Origin: Ignavibacteriota bacterium
Lineage (GTDB): Bacteria; Bacteroidota; Ignavibacteria; UBA10030; UBA6906
Assembly (NCBI GenBank): GCA_003158475.1
Contig: PMJR01000069.1
Span: 1 to 62,016, forward strand
Direction of reading: 5' to 3'
DNA: 62,016 nt
Shown: positions 59,045 through 62,016 of the stretch, piece after piece
Layout: each line of letters starts with the position of its first letter
How positions within the stretch are numbered: position 1 is the stretch's first letter
Translations under genes and position numbers: made by a program
Notes under the pieces: generated by a model
What the model saw: the letters and a program-made list of their open reading frames with translations, nothing else
Told to the model about the DNA's origin: nothing
Database searches by the model: none

Positions 59045-59731
59045 TCACTCCTTAAATTTGTACCCGACGCCCTTGATCGTCTCGATTGAGGAGGCATCCT
59101 CGCCGAGTTTTTCCCGGATCTTCCGGATATGGACGTCAATCGTACGGTCGATAACCACCACATCGGATCCCCAGATCGACTGCAGGAGCATCTCCCGCGA
59201 GAAGACTTTGCCCGGACTGGAAGCGAGGAGCGCGAGGAGCTCGAATTCCTTCCGGGGGAAGAATACCTCTTTTTTGCCGATCCGTACGGTAAACGAGGTG
59301 CGGCTGATTTCCAGGCGACCCGCTCTGATCACCGGGGGCTCCGCGACCTCGTCCTGGGAGAGACCCGACCTCCGGAGGACCGCCTTCACGCGGGCAACCA
59401 GCTTCCTGGGGCTGATGGGCTTCTGGATGTAGTCGTCGGCGCCCAGCTCGAGCCCGACCACTTCATCCACCTCGCTGGAGCTTGCCGTCAGAAAAAGGAC
59501 GGGGACAGAGGAAGTCCGGGGATCGCTCTTGAGTTTCTTGCAGGTCTCGAACCCGTCGAGCACGGGCATCATGACATCGAGAATGACGAGATCCGGGGGT
59601 GTCGAGGCCTTTTCGAGCGCCTCCTTGCCGTTGTAGGCGGAGACGACCTCGTAGCCTTCTTTGGCAAGGTTGTACCTGAGCAGATCAACAATATCCCGCT
59701 CGTCATCGACAACGAGGATTCTTTTTTTCAC
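59045..59731 (-). CDS. phoB: PhoB-like response regulator (OmpR family)
   Basis: The 228-aa protein has a receiver domain with VVDDE, phosphoacceptor Asp in LVILDVMMP, LFLTAS and DDYIQKP, followed by an OmpR-type winged helix with RTIDVHIRKIREKL and GVGYKF at the end. Phosphorylated by the kinase encoded downstream, it binds DNA as a dimer. The GTG start is seven bases past the Gfo/Idh stop. PhoB is the closest well-known relative by layout, but phosphate control is an inference. Confidence 0.88.
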   Translation of the reverse strand: MKKRILVVDDERDIVDLLRYNLAKEGYEVVSAYNGKEALEKASTPPDLVILDVMMPVLDGFETCKKLKSDPRTSSVPVLFLTASSSEVDEVVGLELGADDYIQKPISPRKLVARVKAVLRRSGLSQDEVAEPPVIRAGRLEISRTSFTVRIGKKEVFFPRKEFELLALLASSPGKVFSREMLLQSIWGSDVVVIDRTIDVHIRKIREKLGEDASSIETIKGVGYKFKE

Positions 59732-59737
59732 GTGAGG

Positions 59738-60742
59738 TCAGGGAAACAGGACTTCTTTGCCGGTCCTGGCTGATTTGTACACGGCGTCGACGGTTTTCAT
59801 GCGCTGCACGGCCTCTTCGGCCGTCGAGATCACGGGGTGGATATTGCGCACGGCACCCAGGAAATGCTTCAGTTCGTTTTCGTACGACTGCTTGAACAGG
59901 TGCTGGGGCGGTTCCATTCTGGCCGGCGCCAGGTTGACCAGGCTGCCGTGAAGTTCCTTGTTCACCCGCAGCGGGTTGAGGCTCGCGGTACCCTCGGATC
60001 CGAACAGGTAGTAGTAGTACACATCGTCATCGATGATCATCGACCAGCTCACCTCGATGTTGACGAGCGAGCCGGTTTTCAGTGCGATGGTCACCAGGGA
60101 GGTGTCTTCGACCTGCTTCGTTTTGTGATGGAAATTCGTGGCGCTCACGCGACGCACGTCCGGGTATCCCATGAGCCACAGGGCGAGGTCGAGCATGACG
60201 ATCCCGAGGTCGATGAAGACCCCTCCTCCCGACTTTTCCTTCTGCGTCACCCAGGGGCTGACCGAACTCCGTCTCCTGAGCCACGCGGTCTTGGCGTAGA
60301 AGAGTTTTCCGAGTTCCTTCGATTCGATGAAACTTTTCAGCAGCATCGTGTCGGGACGAAACCGGTGATTCATGCCGACCATGAGATGCCGCTTCATCGC
60401 CTTCGCCGCCTCGCACATCTCCACCGCTTCGTCGTACCGCCTGGCGATGGGTTTCTCCACAAGGACGTCGCACCCCGCCTTCAGGGAGGAAAGCGCGGCC
60501 TCCCTGTGGGCGTCTGTCGATGTTGCCACGATGACGCAATCCAGGCCCTCGTTGGCGAGCATCTGTTCGGCATCGGCGTACGTCCTTTTGACGCCGAATT
60601 TCTCCCCGACGAGTTTCGCGCGCGACCGGTCACGGTCGCACACGGCGACAATTTCCGCGTCCGGCAGTTGCGAAAGTATGGGGAGGTGAACGACCTGCGC
60701 CACCCAGCCGAGCCCGATCACCCCGATCTTCACCTTGTCCAT
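59738..60742 (-). CDS. Gfo/Idh/MocA oxidoreductase between dxs and the two-component genes
   Basis: The 334-aa cytoplasmic protein has VIGLGWVAQVVHLPIL (NAD binding), ILVAVCDRDRSR-like strand (EIVAVCDRDRSRAK), DVLVEKPIARRY with the catalytic lysine, and GGGVFIDLGIVMLDLALWLM, where the usual His is absent and replaced by Ile-Val-Met residues at the same place. The start at ATG 60742 lies 16 bases after the dxs stop. The substrate is unknown. It is a different subgroup from those of the sugar operon. Confidence 0.88.
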   Translation of the reverse strand: MDKVKIGVIGLGWVAQVVHLPILSQLPDAEIVAVCDRDRSRAKLVGEKFGVKRTYADAEQMLANEGLDCVIVATSTDAHREAALSSLKAGCDVLVEKPIARRYDEAVEMCEAAKAMKRHLMVGMNHRFRPDTMLLKSFIESKELGKLFYAKTAWLRRRSSVSPWVTQKEKSGGGVFIDLGIVMLDLALWLMGYPDVRRVSATNFHHKTKQVEDTSLVTIALKTGSLVNIEVSWSMIIDDDVYYYYLFGSEGTASLNPLRVNKELHGSLVNLAPARMEPPQHLFKQSYENELKHFLGAVRNIHPVISTAEEAVQRMKTVDAVYKSARTGKEVLFP

Positions 60743-60758
60743 GGTTGAACCGGCGGCG

Positions 60759-62015
60759 TCATGACGTAATCCTCCGGGCGCCCGCAAGGAATGCCGTAAC
60801 AGAACGGGCGACCCCCGCGGGGTCGAGGCCGAGTTCGGCCTGGAGTTCCTGGGGCGTTCCGTGATCGATGAACCGATCCGGTATCCCCAGGGAAAGAAGA
60901 CGGACGCCGGTGATCCCCTCAGAGGCAAGGAATTCCGCCACCGCACTTCCGAAACCCCCTATCACAACGTTGTCCTCGAGCGTGACAAGGCGCGGGATGC
61001 GCAGTGCGACTCCCCGAAGGAGGTCACTGTCAAGGGGCTTGACGAACCGCATGTTGACAACCTCGGCCGTGATCCCCTCGTGTGATAGCAATTCCGCTGC
61101 GTTGATTGCAACGTTCGTCATCGTCCCGATTGCAAGCAACGCGACGTCGGTCCCGGTGCGCAGCGTCTCCCCTTTCCCGAACGGGATCAGGTCGAACCCT
61201 TCCTTCATCGGAACCCCCATGCCGTTCCCGCGGGGATACCGGAGGGCGATGGGACCGCCTTCGTACTGAACTGCCGTGTAGAGCATGTCGCGGAGTTCGC
61301 TCTCATCCTTCGGGGCCATGATCGCCATGCCGGGAATCATCCGGAGGTAGCTGAGATCGAACACGCCGTGATGCGTGGGCCCGTCCGCACCGACGAGACC
61401 CCCCCTGTCGAGCGCAAAGACAACATGGAGGTGCTGCAGGGATACGTCGTGGATGAGCTGGTCGAACGCCCTCTGGAGGAACGTCGAATATATCGCGACT
61501 ATCGGGACGGCTCCCTGCGTTGCGAGGCCTGCCGCGAAGGTCACACCGTGCTGTTCGGCGATCCCCACGTCATAGAATCGCTCAGGCATCTCCTTCTGAA
61601 GCTGATCCAGCCCCGTCCCGTCGGGCATCGCCGCGGTGAGCGCAACGATTTTCGGGTTCGTCCTGGCCAGCTGGAGCACGGCGGTGCCGAAGACCTTGGT
61701 GTAGGAGGGAGCGGACTCGGCCTTCTTCGGAGAGACCCCGGTCACCTTGTCAAAGGGGGTCACGCCGTGAAGCCTCTGCACGTCCACTTCCGCGGGTCTG
61801 TAGCCCTTCCCCTTCTGCGTTATCGTATGGACGAGTATCGGGCCGTTGTACCCTTTTACTTCCTGGAATATCCTGACAAGCTGGGCGATATTGTGGCCGT
61901 TGATCGGACCGAAGTAGCGAAAGCCGAGCGCTTCAAAAAGCATCCCGGGGGTCACGATGACCTTGATCCCTTCTTCCACGCGGGCGGCGACACGGCGAAG
62001 CCGGTCGCCCCACAC
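60759..62015 (-). CDS. dxs: 1-deoxy-D-xylulose-5-phosphate synthase (5' end outside window)
   Basis: Only the C-terminal 418 codons are visible; the N-terminal part with the first thiamin diphosphate motif lies beyond the window edge. The linker FRYFGPINGHN, the central EQHGVTFAAGLATQG with the catalytic Glu, the conserved DRGGLVGADGPTHHG and YLRMIPGMAIMAP motifs, and the C-terminal transketolase domain define Dxs. It makes deoxyxylulose phosphate from pyruvate and glyceraldehyde 3-phosphate for isoprenoid and thiamin synthesis. It leads the minus-strand set Gfo/Idh, phoB, phoR, ribD, ribE and secG. Confidence 0.95.
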   Translation of the reverse strand: MWGDRLRRVAARVEEGIKVIVTPGMLFEALGFRYFGPINGHNIAQLVRIFQEVKGYNGPILVHTITQKGKGYRPAEVDVQRLHGVTPFDKVTGVSPKKAESAPSYTKVFGTAVLQLARTNPKIVALTAAMPDGTGLDQLQKEMPERFYDVGIAEQHGVTFAAGLATQGAVPIVAIYSTFLQRAFDQLIHDVSLQHLHVVFALDRGGLVGADGPTHHGVFDLSYLRMIPGMAIMAPKDESELRDMLYTAVQYEGGPIALRYPRGNGMGVPMKEGFDLIPFGKGETLRTGTDVALLAIGTMTNVAINAAELLSHEGITAEVVNMRFVKPLDSDLLRGVALRIPRLVTLEDNVVIGGFGSAVAEFLASEGITGVRLLSLGIPDRFIDHGTPQELQAELGLDPAGVARSVTAFLAGARRITS

Positions 62016-62016
62016 A

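Overview
The window looks like a bacterial chromosome segment of fairly high G+C. Most genes have clear Shine-Dalgarno (SD) sequences, and ATGA or GTGA stop/start overlaps are frequent. The best lineage clue is the secreted CHRD protein at 50.4-52.3 kb, which ends in a type IX secretion C-terminal domain with the signature QNYPNPFNPSTTIRF. That signature is typical of Ignavibacteria, Kryptonia and Calditrichota-type bacteria (Bacteroidota/Chlorobi side). SD use, a b6-type cytochrome b next to a Rieske protein, and abundant Tat-exported Gfo/Idh and DUF1080 proteins fit an Ignavibacteria-like organism. This assignment is an inference, not a phylogeny.

Layout. (1) 0-7.5 kb: the integrase-proximal end of an integrated phage-like or satellite-like element, all on the minus strand: tyrosine integrase, an unknown 241-aa protein, an excisionase-like HTH protein, a D5/P4-type helicase, then small proteins including one resembling a phage capsid-accessory family. 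It abuts the 3' end of a cytochrome b gene. (2) 7.6-10.9 kb: dapF, a lipid-kinase-like gene, Rieske and cytochrome b6, tightly overlapping. (3) 10.9-11.4 kb: tmRNA with a recognisable promoter and terminator. (4) 11.4-14.1 kb: LOG-family, AlkZ-related and YgfZ genes. (5) 14.3-22.7 kb: a six-gene plus-strand operon for a divergent Dpp/Opp-like ABC transporter, with a large unrecognised lipoprotein, an anchored SBP-5-like protein and an unrecognised exported protein. (6) 22.7-24 kb: a mono-heme lipoprotein and a methyltransferase-like protein.

(7) 24-48 kb: the core of the window, a glycoside/sugar oxidation locus. A 13-gene minus-strand operon (45.1 to 27.8 kb) carries four Gfo/Idh/MocA oxidoreductases (two with Tat signals), a xylose-isomerase-like TIM barrel, DUF1080 proteins (one a HEAT plus double-DUF1080 lipoprotein), a sugar/nucleoside MFS transporter, a seven-heme cytochrome c, a small cytochrome-b-like membrane protein, a discoidin-like lipoprotein, an Agl23-like glycosyltransferase and ApbE. 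A second minus-strand pair encodes another Tat Gfo/Idh and a TIM-barrel/DUF1080 fusion. A periplasmic GH3 glycosidase lies upstream. The parts match the 3-keto-glycoside route (oxidation at C3, elimination by a TIM barrel, hydration by DUF1080). The fusion protein and the co-transcribed heme proteins suggest a version whose enzymes are fused and possibly coupled to respiration.

(8) 48-55 kb: a conserved-looking 611-aa nitronate-monooxygenase-like protein of unknown role, the CHRD/T9SS protein, an aldo-keto reductase plus beta-hydroxyacid dehydrogenase pair, and a four-helix-bundle (IVP-type) gene. (9) 55.2-62 kb: housekeeping genes on the minus strand: dxs (truncated by the window end), a Gfo/Idh gene, a PhoB/PhoR-like two-component system, ribD, ribE, secG and tRNA-Lys(CTT). 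No CRISPR array or insertion sequence was seen.
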